Positions 20,740 through 29,204 of a DNA stretch of 64,000 nucleotides are shown piece by piece. The DNA is taken from assembly GCF_036417355.1 (NCBI RefSeq), contig NZ_CP143889.1, positions 2,976,001 through 3,040,000 of the forward strand. Direction: 5' to 3'. Both the position numbers and the translations under genes were made by a program. The notes beneath the pieces are model-generated. The model had not been told where the DNA came from and did no database searches. It worked only from the letters and a program-made list of their open reading frames with translations. Source of the DNA: Akkermansia sp. RCC_12PD (lineage in GTDB: Bacteria; Verrucomicrobiota; Verrucomicrobiia; Verrucomicrobiales; Akkermansiaceae). Each line of letters begins with the position of its first letter. Position 1 is the first letter of the stretch.

Positions 20740-21243
20740 TCATGGGCGGCCGCCCGGTTCCGCTACATCCGCAAAGGAAGCGTCCGCCGCCTGAAGCAAA
20801 TCCACGGGGGCAAGTTCGATCTGGCATCCCAGACGTCCCCCGCTCACCACGATTTCCGGCAGGGCTTCTGCGCCGGAGTCAATCACGGTGGGATATTTTT
20901 TCTTCATGCCCAGGGCCGTACAGCCGCCGCGGACATAACCCGTCACCGCGGTAATATCCTTCACAGGGATCATGGACAGGGATTTGGTTCCCACGGCCCT
21001 GGCGGCCTTTTTCAGGGAGAGTTCCGAATCAATGGGAATGACGAATACGTAGTATTGGCGGGGAGCCCCCTCCGTCACCAGAGTCTTGTACATCCTTTCC
21101 GGCGGCAGTCCCAGGGCCGCCGCCGTGTGCCGCGCATCCACAAATTCCGTACATTCATACGCATAATGCCTGTACGGGACATGGAGCGCGTCCAGCAGCC
21201 GCATGGCATTGGTTTTGACATCCCTTTCCTTTTTCCCGGCCAT
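20740..21243 (-). CDS. ybaK: YbaK/EbsC-family aminoacyl-tRNA deacylase
   Basis: 167 residues from the ATG giving MAGKKERDVKTNAMRLLD; an extension to 21315 lacks family similarity. Recognised by HTAAALGLPPERMYKTLVTEG, FVIPIDSELSLKKAARAVGTKSLSMI, the TGYVRGGCTALGMKKKYPTVID core with the conserved Gly-Gly-Cys, and EIVVSGGRLGCQIELAP. YbaK hydrolyses Cys-tRNAPro misacylated by prolyl-tRNA synthetase, a translation quality-control step. Confident for family; substrate assigned by homology. Confidence 0.9.
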   Translation of the reverse strand: MAGKKERDVKTNAMRLLDALHVPYRHYAYECTEFVDARHTAAALGLPPERMYKTLVTEGAPRQYYVFVIPIDSELSLKKAARAVGTKSLSMIPVKDITAVTGYVRGGCTALGMKKKYPTVIDSGAEALPEIVVSGGRLGCQIELAPVDLLQAADASFADVAEPGGRP

Positions 21244-21373
21244 AAGAGCTAAAAAACGTGCCGTAATTTTAGAGAAAACACACGGTTTTGGCAAGGGTCC
21301 GCGGGGAAATGCCACTCTGCGGCAGTCTCCGTCACGGCACAGGCAGGACCGGATGAATGAAGGCTCCTATTCG

Positions 21374-22492
21374 TTATTCGCTCAGCAGGCGGCAGACGGC
21401 CTGCGCCGCATGTTCCGCGGCTCCGCCCTGCCCCAGCCTGTCCGAGGCCCGCTTCATTTCCGCCAGCAGCGCATCCCTGTTTTCCGGAACGAGCAGCCGC
21501 TCAATTTCTTCTATGACCTTGTCCGGGGTGAAATCAAACTGAACCAGTTCCTTCACCACGGGCTTTTCCGCCAGAATGTTCACCATGCCGATGAAGCGGA
21601 TTTTAATGAGCATGCGGGCCATCCAGTACGTCAGCAGGGGGACCTTGTACACGAGCATGTACGGGAGGCGGTGGAGGGCGGCTTCCATCGTGGCGGTGCC
21701 GGAGGCCACCACGCCCACCGCGGCGCGGTCCATGAGTTCATGGTAACGCCCTACGGTGATATTGAAGATATCCGGAGACATTCCGGCCTTCCGCGCCATG
21801 CCGCGCATTCTTTCCGCCAGGGCCTCATTGGAGGCGGCGGTCTCAAATTTCAGGTCTGGCCTCGTCCGGGAGAGGCGGCGGATAACTTCCGCGAATACAG
21901 GGAAATGCCTGTCTATCTCCCGGTTCCGGCTGCCGGGAAAGAGGCCGACCAGGGAAGATTCCCGCACGCCTTCCTTCCGGATGGCGGCGATTTCGTCCAC
22001 CAGGGGATGCCCCACAAATTCCGATTTCAATCCGGCCTCCCGGAACAGGGGGGCTTCAAAGGGGAAAATGCACATCATCAGGTCCAGCGTGCGAACCATT
22101 TTGGGAATGCGTCCGCGGTGCCAGGCCCAGACCTGCGGAGAAATGAAGTAAACGATTTTGGTATGGGGGCAGTATTTGCGGACTTTCTCCGCCATGCGCA
22201 GGTTGAATCCCGGATAGTCAATCAGGACCAGGCAGTCCGGCTGGTCACGGCGGATCTGCTCCAGCAGGGCCAGGAAGCGCTTCCTGAACCAGCCGTATTT
22301 TTTAGCCACCTCCACAAAGCCGATCACCGCCGCTTCATCCGCCCAGTCTTCCACCTCCGGGCACAGCGCATGCATGCCGCCGCCGCCCAGCCCCCGGACC
22401 TTCAGGCCGGGCATGAGACGCAGCAGGTTTTTCAGCAACAAGGCTCCGTGAATATCCCCGCTCTTCTCACCCGCTATAATGTAAAGATTCAT
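21374..22492 (-). CDS. lpxB: Lipid-A-disaccharide synthase
   Basis: 372 residues, GT19. It joins 2,3-diacyl-GlcN-1-P and UDP-2,3-diacyl-GlcN in lipid A synthesis at the inner membrane. The start MNLYIIAGEKSGDIHGA is the family N-terminus; the frame extends upstream over the dedA promoter but without similarity. Further motifs: GVGGGGMHAL-like VRGLGGGGMHAL, VLIDYPGFNLRMAEKV, VYFISPQVWAWHRGRIPKM, VGLFPGSRNREIDRHFPVF and VVASGTATMEAAL. Divergent from dedA with 91 bp between starts. It shows that the organism makes LPS-type lipid A. Confidence 0.96.
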   Translation of the reverse strand: MNLYIIAGEKSGDIHGALLLKNLLRLMPGLKVRGLGGGGMHALCPEVEDWADEAAVIGFVEVAKKYGWFRKRFLALLEQIRRDQPDCLVLIDYPGFNLRMAEKVRKYCPHTKIVYFISPQVWAWHRGRIPKMVRTLDLMMCIFPFEAPLFREAGLKSEFVGHPLVDEIAAIRKEGVRESSLVGLFPGSRNREIDRHFPVFAEVIRRLSRTRPDLKFETAASNEALAERMRGMARKAGMSPDIFNITVGRYHELMDRAAVGVVASGTATMEAALHRLPYMLVYKVPLLTYWMARMLIKIRFIGMVNILAEKPVVKELVQFDFTPDKVIEEIERLLVPENRDALLAEMKRASDRLGQGGAAEHAAQAVCRLLSE

Positions 22493-22583
22493 AATACTCT
22501 GGAACGACGCGCGCCGTACGCCTGCGGATTTTACCCGCTCCCCTCCAGCGAGGCAATAAAAGACTTTTCTTTCAAGGATTTTA

Positions 22584-23276
22584 ATGCAATATACGCGCGG
22601 TATGCATGAGCTGATCACACTTTGGATGTCCTGGGTCCAGGACTGGGGATATGCGGGCGTCATCATTCTCATGGCCATGGAAAGCTCCATTTTTCCCGTG
22701 CCCAGCGAGGTGGTCATTCCTCCCGCGGCCATTCTTTCCGCCCAACCGAACGCCCCCATGAGCTTCTGGGGCGTCGTTCTTGCCGGGACCTTCGGTTCCT
22801 GGGTGGGATCCGCCATCACTTATGTGGTGGCCAGAGTCGTCGGACGCCCGGTCATCATGCGCTGGGGCAAATTCTTTTTCATGCCGCCCCACAAGGTGGA
22901 GAAGGCGGAACTTTTCCTTCAGCGCTATGAAGTGTCCGGCGTCTTTTTCGCGCGTCTTCTTCCCGTCATCCGCCACCTGATCTCCATCCCGGCCGGCATC
23001 GTCCGCATGGGATTCGGCGTATTTTCCCTGGTCACCACGCTCGGCGCCTTCGCCTGGTGCGCCGTGCTCGCCTGGTACGGGCACCGGATCGGCGAACGGC
23101 ATCCGGAGTTGCTCAAGTCACCTGAAGAACTGATCCGCACCGTGAAGAGCGAAAGCCTGCCCCTCATTCTGGCCGTACTCGTCCTGGCCGTCTGCTACAT
23201 CATCATGCTGCGGCTGACAGACAAGAAAAAGGCGGAGGAAGGAACGGAAAGCGCTTCTCCGGAAACAGACGAATAG
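22584..23276 (+). CDS. DedA family membrane protein
   Basis: 230 residues. Family hallmarks: WGYAGVIILMAMESSIFPVPSEVVIPPA near the N-terminus, then GTFGSWVGSAITYVVAR, FFARLLPVIRHLISIPAGIVRMG and a terminal hydrophobic helix. DedA proteins are inner-membrane proteins that support envelope homeostasis; several are undecaprenyl-phosphate or phospholipid flippases, but which applies here cannot be told. A start at 22602 (MHELITLW) is equally possible. The next gene begins 10 bp after the stop. Confidence 0.92.
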   Translation: MQYTRGMHELITLWMSWVQDWGYAGVIILMAMESSIFPVPSEVVIPPAAILSAQPNAPMSFWGVVLAGTFGSWVGSAITYVVARVVGRPVIMRWGKFFFMPPHKVEKAELFLQRYEVSGVFFARLLPVIRHLISIPAGIVRMGFGVFSLVTTLGAFAWCAVLAWYGHRIGERHPELLKSPEELIRTVKSESLPLILAVLVLAVCYIIMLRLTDKKKAEEGTESASPETDE

Positions 23277-23286
23277 ACAGCCGCCC

Positions 23287-23763
23287 ATGACCATTTCCGG
23301 GGAATACCGCGCAGCCCGCGCGCTGGACTACTTTCACCAGGGCTACAATTGTTCCCAGTCCGTGTTCACGGCCTTTGCGGATGTCTGCGGACTGTCGGAA
23401 GAGACGGCTCTCAGGCTCTCTTCCCCGCTGGGGGCGGGCATCGGCCGCATGCGGGAAGTCTGCGGCGCGTTCTGCGGGTTGAGCATGGTAGCCGGCAGTC
23501 TGCACGGCAATACCTCCCCGGATACCGGGGAAAAGGAAAAAATCTTTTCCCTGGTGCAGTCCCTGGCCGCGGATTTCAAGAAAGAATTCGGCACCCTGTA
23601 CTGTCGGGAACTGCTGGGCCTGACCCCGGAACAACTGGCGGGGGAAACGGCGCGCCCCGGCGACAGGACGGCGGCCTATTATGCATCCCGCCCGTGTGAA
23701 CGCTGCATCGCCTTCTGCGCACACTTGGCGGCGGATCTGGAAGCCGGCACTCCGGCACATTAA
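23287..23763 (+). CDS. C_GCAxxG_C_C family redox protein
   Basis: 158 residues of the family named for its Cys pattern: YNCSQSVF near residue 20-27, then a glycine-rich REVCGAFCGLSMVAG block, and later Cys residues in YCRELLG and CERCIAFCAHLA. The conserved cysteines suggest a redox or metal role, but biochemistry is scarce. It follows dedA by 10 bp, so the two are probably cotranscribed, and ends at a terminator shared with the convergent ferritin-like gene. Confidence 0.85.
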   Translation: MTISGEYRAARALDYFHQGYNCSQSVFTAFADVCGLSEETALRLSSPLGAGIGRMREVCGAFCGLSMVAGSLHGNTSPDTGEKEKIFSLVQSLAADFKKEFGTLYCRELLGLTPEQLAGETARPGDRTAAYYASRPCERCIAFCAHLAADLEAGTPAH

Positions 23764-23798
23764 AACGCCCGGGCCTCCCTGAGGAAAACCGGGCGTTT
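23763..23798. terminator. Bidirectional terminator between convergent genes
   Basis: 10-bp stem AAACGCCCGG (23763-23772) with CCGGGCGTTT (23789-23798), flanked by A-rich and T-rich sequence on either side, serving the rightward redox gene and the leftward ferritin-like gene. Confidence 0.8.
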
Positions 23799-23824
23799 CA
23801 ACCATGAACGAAGGGAAATCCTCG

Positions 23825-24172
23825 TCAATGGGCGTCCTTGCCGGAGGAGCACTGGCCGCTCTTGCAGGAACCTTTCAGTTTTTCAATTTTTTCATTGGTT
23901 TCGCCCATCCCTTCGTCGTAGAAGCCCTGTTCATCCGGGGCCAGAACCTGAAGGAGACGGAGAAATTCGCCGGCGTGTTCCTTTTCTTCATTGGTGATGT
24001 CCAGAAGGACTTCCTGGGCAAGCTTGTTGTCCGTGGATTCCGCAAGCTGGGTATAAAGCTGGATGGCTTCATATTCCGCCGCGATCATGAACCGGATGGC
24101 CCTCACCAGTTCATTGTGAGTGAGCATCCGGTCTTCCTTCAATCCGCTAAATGCATTTGTAAATTCAGGCAT
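23825..24172 (-). CDS. Short ferritin-like diiron protein, copy A (EncFtn-like)
   Basis: 115 residues with two long helices and two ExxH-type metal sites: RFMIAAEYEAIQLYTQL (Glu/Tyr) and ITNEEKEHAGEFLRLL (Glu, Glu, His). The order and length resemble the single-hairpin ferritin-like proteins that dimerise into a four-helix site, such as encapsulated ferritins and the N-terminal domain of the Pyrococcus encapsulin. The C-terminal tail CKSGQCSSGKDAH has a Cys-x4-Cys pair and a terminal His, possibly a metal or targeting tag. No encapsulin gene lies in the window. It differs from copy B at 5 of 115 positions by eye. Role: iron oxidation/storage or peroxide defence, inferred. Confidence 0.85.
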   Translation of the reverse strand: MPEFTNAFSGLKEDRMLTHNELVRAIRFMIAAEYEAIQLYTQLAESTDNKLAQEVLLDITNEEKEHAGEFLRLLQVLAPDEQGFYDEGMGETNEKIEKLKGSCKSGQCSSGKDAH

Positions 24173-24535
24173 ATTGGGTATGACTTAATATGCTACTCTT
24201 TCATTCAATATGGTTTTGTCATAATTTTTCCGTGACATTCTTTGAACTTTCGCTACGAAAACTGGTCTAATGAAACTTCCTTCCCCTTCGACATTTTTTT
24301 GTGAAACATATTCCCAGACTACGGAAGAGCAGACAGGCATTGAAATGGATATCATCCGTGCGCCCAGGTTTCCCGGCCTTCGCATTCACAAGAACACGGC
24401 AGGACACGGGTAATTCCGCATCTCCGGACTTTTCTCCGGCCAGGAGGAATCAAGCCGCCGAATTTCATTGGGCGCTCCGGCGGCTGCGCCGTCTTCCATA
24501 TACGGCAGGCAGTCCAGGCAGAAAGCGCTATATTT
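24173..24535. other. Spacer between the ferritin-like duplicates
   Basis: About 360 bp separating the copies. Its left part is AT-rich and is the likely promoter region of copy A. The right part contains a hairpin-like CTCCGGACTTTTCTCCGG (near 24422). No gene seen. Confidence 0.5.
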
Positions 24536-24571
24536 AAACGCCCGGCCTCCCTGGGGGAAAACCGGGCATTT
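24536..24571. terminator. Terminator-like hairpin, second copy
   Basis: Same hairpin as at 23763-23798, with one C.A mismatch in the stem (AAACGCCCGG against CCGGGCATTT). It sits downstream of ferritin-like copy B. Confidence 0.7.
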
Positions 24572-24597
24572 CAACCATGAACGGCGGGGAGTCTCCG

Positions 24598-24945
24598 TCA
24601 ATGGGCGTCCTTGCCGGCGGCACACTGGCCGTCTTTGCAGGACCCTTTCAATTTTTCAATTTTTTCATTGGTTTCACCCATCCCTTCGTCGTAGAAGCCC
24701 TGTTCATCCGGGGCCAGTACCTGAAGGAGACGGAGAAATTCGCCGGCGTGTTCCTTTTCTTCATTGGTGATGTCCAGAAGAACTTCCTGGGCAAGCTTGT
24801 TGTCCGTGGATTCCGCAAGCTGGGTATAAATCTGAATGGATTCATATTCCGCCGCGATCATGAACCGGATGGCCCTCACCAGTTCATTGTGAGTGAGCAT
24901 ACGGTCTTCCTTCAATCCGCTAAATGCATTTGTAAATTCAGGCAT
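24598..24945 (-). CDS. Short ferritin-like diiron protein, copy B (EncFtn-like)
   Basis: 115 residues, a paralogue of the gene at 23825. Differences seen are Ala36Ser, Leu39Ile and three in the tail (CKDGQCAAGKDAH), so the metal-ligand residues Glu/Tyr of helix 1 and EEKEH of helix 2 are kept. Tail changes concentrate between the conserved Cys pair and the end, suggesting weak constraint there. The upstream region differs from that of copy A, so the copies may be expressed under different conditions. Confidence 0.85.
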   Translation of the reverse strand: MPEFTNAFSGLKEDRMLTHNELVRAIRFMIAAEYESIQIYTQLAESTDNKLAQEVLLDITNEEKEHAGEFLRLLQVLAPDEQGFYDEGMGETNEKIEKLKGSCKDGQCAAGKDAH

Positions 24946-25042
24946 GCAGGTAAGACCGGATGGAAGGCAGCTTCATTCAATGTGTTTTTGTCACAGAAAA
25001 GATTCCGGTAAAAAATTCTTCCGCACCCTTTAATAACAAACA

Positions 25043-25075
25043 GCAGGAGCGGCGGTCTTCAGCCGCCGCTCCTGC
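25043..25075 (-). terminator. Terminator of the thioredoxin-like gene
   Basis: 13-bp perfect stem (GCAGGAGCGGCGG at 25043-25055 with its complement at 25063-25075), 7-nt loop; on the minus strand it is followed by T-rich sequence. Confidence 0.8.
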
Positions 25076-25103
25076 CTGAAATACCTCGGTCAGAACACCA
25101 GTT

Positions 25104-25604
25104 CTATTTGACCTCTGAGGTTTTGGGTGCGTACTTCTTGAAAAATTCAACGTACTGGACGGGAGTGCGTCCGGGAATATAACCCGTGCGCCCCAGTTCC
25201 TTGCCTTCCGCATCCACCACGACCATGGCGGGAACACCCGTGACTTTATATGTCTTGGCCTCCTTCGACTTGCTGAAATCCGAACTGCTGAATTCGAATT
25301 TGACGCCTATGGCCACGCCGTCCATGCCCTGTTTGAATTCCTTCTTGGAAAGGACTTCCTTTTCCAGTTTGACGCAGTAGCCGCACCAGGACGTTCCCGT
25401 GAAAAGAAGAACGATGGGAAGCCCCGTTTCTTCCGACTGCTTCTGGGCGCTCTTCAGGCTCTTTCCCCAGCGGAATTTCACCTTGGCAGCCTTGGCCGCT
25501 TTGGCGGCGGCTTCCTTGTCCGCCGGGGCATCCTGAGCCAGAGAACCCCCGGAAACGCTGAATCCTACTGCGGCGCATAATGCAAAAATCAAATGTCTGT
25601 TCAT
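25104..25604 (-). CDS. Exported thioredoxin-fold protein
   Basis: 166 residues. Signal peptide of about 24 residues ending SLAQDAP, then an Ala/Lys-rich linker (KEAAAKAAKAAKVKFRW). The thioredoxin domain has the active site TSWCGYCVKLEKEV, a CGYC dithiol, and the cis-Pro loop TGVPAMVVVD. It resembles thioredoxin_7/DsbD C-terminal-type domains acting in the periplasm on disulfides or cytochrome maturation; the partner is unknown. Monocistronic, with its own terminator. Confidence 0.88.
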   Translation of the reverse strand: MNRHLIFALCAAVGFSVSGGSLAQDAPADKEAAAKAAKAAKVKFRWGKSLKSAQKQSEETGLPIVLLFTGTSWCGYCVKLEKEVLSKKEFKQGMDGVAIGVKFEFSSSDFSKSKEAKTYKVTGVPAMVVVDAEGKELGRTGYIPGRTPVQYVEFFKKYAPKTSEVK

Positions 25605-25777
25605 CGCACTTTTGAAATGTTTTTTTCAACCTATCAGAAACAGGCCGGATAGAAAGAAAAATCAGCGTCTTTCCCAAGTCCGGAATCTTTCCGGATCTTC
25701 CATAAAATGGGCAGGATTCAAAAAAAGTATTGCTCTTTCCGTCTTAATCGGGTAATAATCCGCCCGCACTTCCAAAC

Positions 25778-25852
25778 GCGCGGTTAGCTCAGTGGTAGAG
25801 CAACACCTTGACATGGTGGAGGTCGTAGGTTCAAATCCTATACCGCGTACCA
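25778..25852 (+). tRNA. tRNA-Val (anticodon GAC)
   Basis: A cloverleaf can be drawn: acceptor GCGCGGT with ACCGCGT (one G.U pair), D-arm GCTCAGTGGTAGAGC, anticodon loop TTGACAT with anticodon GAC at 25810-25812, and T-arm GTAGG-TTCAAAT-CCTAT. The 3' CCA is encoded. A terminator follows, and the phage relic begins within 350 bp, so this tRNA may mark the edge of the island. Confidence 0.95.
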
Positions 25853-25861
25853 CTTCCCCTT

Positions 25862-25893
25862 AAAATCCCGTCCCTTCCCGGACGGGATTTTTT
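25862..25893 (+). terminator. Terminator of tRNA-Val
   Basis: 12-bp stem AAAATCCCGTCC (25862-25873) with GGACGGGATTTT (25880-25891) and following T residues. Confidence 0.9.
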
Positions 25894-26119
25894 ATGGCGC
25901 CGTTTCCGGGAACAGAGCGCACGCAGGGAATGGGCAACAAAACTTAAATGACGTGTTCCGATACGATAAGAAGAACGCTTTTCCACATCGTAATTTCTGA
26001 TGCTCAAAAATCTTTTTTCAACTTTTTTTGAACATAAGCCCCCTCTCAGGACGCTAATGGTAGGAAGGAAAAAGAAGGCCCCAGCCCTTGAAACCTTCCG
26101 CTGATGAAAAACTGACATT

Positions 26120-26156
26120 AAGCCCGGCGGAAGTTCCCCTTCCGCCGGGCTTGTTT
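26120..26156. terminator. Terminator downstream of the leftward phage-relic genes
   Basis: 13-bp stem AAGCCCGGCGGAA (26120-26132) with TTCCGCCGGGCTT (26140-26152), T-rich on one side and A-rich on the other, so it could work in both directions. Confidence 0.8.
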
Positions 26157-26189
26157 TATCCGGCTCCGGCGTTCCACGGGCCGGGGCCG

Positions 26190-27071
26190 TTACCGGGAAG
26201 TCAGGCGGTCATACAATTCATTGGCGTACTTGTGATTGGGATGGTTCACGCTCATGTATGCCTCATAGAGAGGATGGGAGGGGTCCGACTCCATCCGCAT
26301 GGCTTCTTCAGCCGGGGAGGGAGCGGCTGCTCCCTCCTGATGGAGGGGCGCCTCATCCAGCAGGCGGGAGACCTGATACAGCAGGCGGATGACATCCGGA
26401 TTGGAACCCAGGGCCCGGTTGTCCAGAAGGGCATCCGCATCCACACCCGTTTCCGAGGCCAGGCGCTGAAGGGCCGCCGTGGCCCTGCCCATGTTGCGCT
26501 CGTAGCTGCCGCCCCATTCGTTCTGCAGGGACTGTTCCGCCTGGGTTTCCTGTTCCATCTGCTGTTCCTGCACCTTTTCCCTGGCCTCCTGGTAGGCCTG
26601 CGCCATCGTGTCCTGCAGGGCGTTCATGGCTTCCGGAGGAACACCGTAGCGATAGGCGGCGCGGGCCATGCGTTCCGCCAGTTCAGGGTTCCATTCCTCT
26701 TCCGGCATGGTTTCCGGACGTTCCAGACGGTAGTCTTCTTCGGAGTCAGGCAGGCCGGCCATTTGGCGGAAACGCGCCATTTGTTCTTCATTATCCACCC
26801 CGGGATAACGCCGCAGGCGTTCCAATTCCGTGTAGCTCCTGGCCAGGGCTTCCGGAGTCTTGAATTTGGCCAGGGATTTTTCCGTGCCTTTCAATTCCTC
26901 AAACCGGGAATACCATTCCGGAACAAAGGAACCGTCTTCTCCCAGCAGGCCGGACGAAGTGGGGGTAGCAGAAATGGAGTCGGCAGAGGATTCCGCCTCA
27001 AGGGGCGCGGCTGAGGAAAAATCCGCATCCCCGGCGGGTGCGGCGGCATTGGTGTCTATGGAATCAATCAT
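26190..27071 (-). CDS. Phage scaffold-like protein
   Basis: 293 residues, acidic and rich in Glu, Gln and Ala, with long predicted helices (about 120-230: EEEWNPELAERMARAA, AQAYQEAREKVQEQQMEQETQAEQ). No signal peptide or catalytic motif. Size (T7 gp9 is about 307), acidity and position just downstream of a portal gene match the scaffolding protein of T7-like podoviruses, which guides procapsid assembly. Its start overlaps the end of the 93-residue ORF by 8 bp. The major capsid gene expected next is absent; a terminator follows. Confidence 0.65.
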   Translation of the reverse strand: MIDSIDTNAAAPAGDADFSSAAPLEAESSADSISATPTSSGLLGEDGSFVPEWYSRFEELKGTEKSLAKFKTPEALARSYTELERLRRYPGVDNEEQMARFRQMAGLPDSEEDYRLERPETMPEEEWNPELAERMARAAYRYGVPPEAMNALQDTMAQAYQEAREKVQEQQMEQETQAEQSLQNEWGGSYERNMGRATAALQRLASETGVDADALLDNRALGSNPDVIRLLYQVSRLLDEAPLHQEGAAAPSPAEEAMRMESDPSHPLYEAYMSVNHPNHKYANELYDRLTSR

Positions 27072-27345
27072 TTTTATTTTCTGTTGTGGATTCTTTAAGG
27101 GCTAGCTGGAGCTGGCGGCGGATGTACAGGAATACCTCCCTGTACGCATCGCGCCTCATGGCGTCCAGGGGGTCGTAATTCCCCGGACTGCCTTGAAAAA
27201 CGGGTAAATCAGTCTGGAAGCGGGCTTCCAGAAAGGAGAGGGCGTCGCGGCCGTCCGGCGTGTCAAACACGCGGAGGAGCTGCCGCCTTTTAAGCCGGGC
27301 CTCCTTCAGGGAGGCCTCCTGCTGCAAGATGGTATCCTGGTTCAT
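27064..27345 (-). CDS. Small phage-relic protein of unknown function
   Basis: 93 residues, helical and charged (QQEASLKEARLKRRQLLRVF, EARFQTDLPVFQGSPGNYDPLDAMRR...). It lies between portal and scaffold genes and overlaps both (4 bp with the portal end, 8 bp with the scaffold start), a typical phage packing of genes. No family recognised; a head-assembly accessory role is inferred only from position. Confidence 0.6.
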   Translation of the reverse strand: MNQDTILQQEASLKEARLKRRQLLRVFDTPDGRDALSFLEARFQTDLPVFQGSPGNYDPLDAMRRDAYREVFLYIRRQLQLALKESTTENKND

Positions 27346-28979
27346 TCCTGAATGGCTGTTAATTGGCTGAGCAACGGATCAAGGGAGGCGTAAGGGTCTT
27401 CCCCCCCGGCAGGTTCCTGCTCTCCGGACTGCTGCAACGCCTGGCGCTGGCGCCGCGCGGCCTGAACGTCCGCCCAGGGTTTCAGCATGCTTTCCGGCGC
27501 ACCTTCCACCCGTGCGGACAGGCGGAAGCAGGCATCCCAGTCCACATGGTCCGCCAGTTCCGGAGCCGCCTGCATCATCATGTTCAAGCGCTGCAGGCTG
27601 CGGTCCATGCCTTCGTTCTGCAAACGCCGCAGCACCAGGGCTATTTTGGACTGGTATACCACCCTGGGTTCCCCCACCCGGACGGTGCCGTCCCGCCCCT
27701 CCCTTAGAACAGCGCGGGGCGGCCTAGGGAATTTGCCCATGCGGAACAGGAGGGAAAAGATGCGCGCCATGGTGGAATACAAGTCGCTCACGAACAGGGT
27801 GAAAGACGGGGAAAACATGAGCACGCGCTCGTTTTCCCGGGCCATCACTTCCGTGGCTGTCATGCTGCCGTGATGGCCGCCCCACAGTTCCAGCATGGGC
27901 AGATAGTAGGCCCGCTTGATGGCCTCCTGCTTCTGGGCCAGGCGGTCCATCCCTATGTCGTACCTGCCCTGCGTGGCCCATTCCCGCGGCAGATGGAGGG
28001 AGGCGGCCTCCGGCGTAATCACCGTTCTGCCGCCGGCCCTCAGGTCCACCTCCCCGATCTGACTGGCCAGTTCCAGAATGCGGGGGAAGGCGGCTACCTC
28101 TCCCAGCGTGTCCAGAATACGGTTCAGGAACTGCGCCTGCTGGATGGCGGGAAAAACCAGCCTGCCGGGAGCCAACCCGTACGGGCCGTTTCCCCATTTC
28201 AGGAACCGGGTGACCAGGTACGGAAATTCCATGTATCCCCCTTCCTCCACGATCACCTGGTCGTCCAGAGACAGGTAAACACTTTCAAATGGCATGTGGG
28301 ACGCCTGCACCCTGCGACGGCTGCGCCGGGTGCGCGGACGCACCACGTGAAGAAACCTCAGGGAGGTGGAATACGGATTGCCGCCGCGTTCCAGCACTTC
28401 CCGCGCCCGAGGGCCGAGAGCCTTGAGCCCGAACATGCTGCGTGCCTGATGGGCCGTGAACGTGAATTCCCTGACGTAGGTGTCCACCCTGCCCTCCGCA
28501 TTCTCCGCGCAGGCGAATTGCCCGCAGGGGATGTTCGTAAACAGCAGCCGTCCGTCCACGGACGTTCCGGTAAAGAGGCTGCCCGTTCCCAGAGCCACGC
28601 GGTCCAGGAAGCATTCGTGAATCTCCGTGTAGAAATTGGATACGGAGAGTTCCTTCAAGGCGACTTCCGAGCACTGGTTGTACCACGCCTCCGCCTCGTC
28701 CCCTCCCTGGTCATCCGGAGCGGACCACTTGAACCACACGTCATGGCTGGGGGTGATGTAGGACATATGGCCGCTGGCGAGCTTCTGGCAGGCCTCCACG
28801 GCGGTCGTGTCCGTCATGCGGTCCATGGCGTCCCGGCTGGGGAGGGAAACCTCCCCCTCCCGGTTCAGGCGCCTGGGCAGTACATAGTCCCGGAGCCGGT
28901 CCCACCAGGTCTCCCAGGGCGCGCGCTGGGCGGCCAGAGCCTTATACACGGAAGTCAGTTCCGCAATTCGTTCTTCCAT
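27342..28979 (-). CDS. Phage portal (head-tail connector) protein, T7 type
   Basis: 545 residues, close to the 536 of T7 gp8. The N-terminus (RIAELTSVYKALAAQRAPWETWWDRLRDYVLPRR) and DTTAVEACQKLASGHMSYITPSHDVWFKW follow the head-to-tail connecting protein family (PF12236-like). Later features: FLNRILDTLGEVAAFPRILE, WGGHHGSMTATEVMARENERVLMFSPSF with the TATE(V/I) motif, and a Gln-rich C-terminus. In podoviruses it forms the dodecameric portal through which DNA is packaged. The gene is intact, which is notable because no large terminase or major capsid gene is seen nearby. Confidence 0.85.
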   Translation of the reverse strand: MEERIAELTSVYKALAAQRAPWETWWDRLRDYVLPRRLNREGEVSLPSRDAMDRMTDTTAVEACQKLASGHMSYITPSHDVWFKWSAPDDQGGDEAEAWYNQCSEVALKELSVSNFYTEIHECFLDRVALGTGSLFTGTSVDGRLLFTNIPCGQFACAENAEGRVDTYVREFTFTAHQARSMFGLKALGPRAREVLERGGNPYSTSLRFLHVVRPRTRRSRRRVQASHMPFESVYLSLDDQVIVEEGGYMEFPYLVTRFLKWGNGPYGLAPGRLVFPAIQQAQFLNRILDTLGEVAAFPRILELASQIGEVDLRAGGRTVITPEAASLHLPREWATQGRYDIGMDRLAQKQEAIKRAYYLPMLELWGGHHGSMTATEVMARENERVLMFSPSFTLFVSDLYSTMARIFSLLFRMGKFPRPPRAVLREGRDGTVRVGEPRVVYQSKIALVLRRLQNEGMDRSLQRLNMMMQAAPELADHVDWDACFRLSARVEGAPESMLKPWADVQAARRQRQALQQSGEQEPAGGEDPYASLDPLLSQLTAIQE

Positions 28980-28988
28980 GATAGTTGG

Positions 28989-29204
28989 CTATCCCAGTGT
29001 TTTTCTCAACAGGGTTTTCGGATTGACATCTTCCTGCCCTCCGGCGGCTCCGCGCCGCGCCAGAATGGTGGAAATCATTCCCTGCCTCTGGCGTTCCCTA
29101 GCCTGATAATCTTCTCCCACTTCCGCACCTACGCTCTCCGCCTTGACCGGGATGGTCTGAACGGGAGCGGGAGTGGAAGGCGTGGATGGTTTCATGAATC
29201 CCAT
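28989..29204 (-). CDS. Small phage-relic protein upstream of the portal gene
   Basis: 71 residues. Pro-rich N-terminus (MGFMKPSTPSTPAPVQ) and a basic C-terminal half (ARERQRQGMISTILARRGAAG, LLRKTLG). Small proteins of this make-up often precede portal genes in podoviruses. The stop is 9 bp before the portal start. No function assigned. Confidence 0.55.
   Translation of the reverse strand: MGFMKPSTPSTPAPVQTIPVKAESVGAEVGEDYQARERQRQGMISTILARRGAAGGQEDVNPKTLLRKTLG

Larger units (their letters stand above)
23763..24172. repeat. Tandem duplication unit, copy A
   Basis: Carries the terminator and the whole ferritin-like gene; matches copy B at 24536-24945. Similarity stops at the start codon: the sequences upstream of the two genes differ. 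Confidence 0.9.
24536..24945. repeat. Tandem duplication unit, copy B
   Basis: Second copy of the unit at 23763-24172, in the same orientation, covering the terminator and the full gene. Confidence 0.9.
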
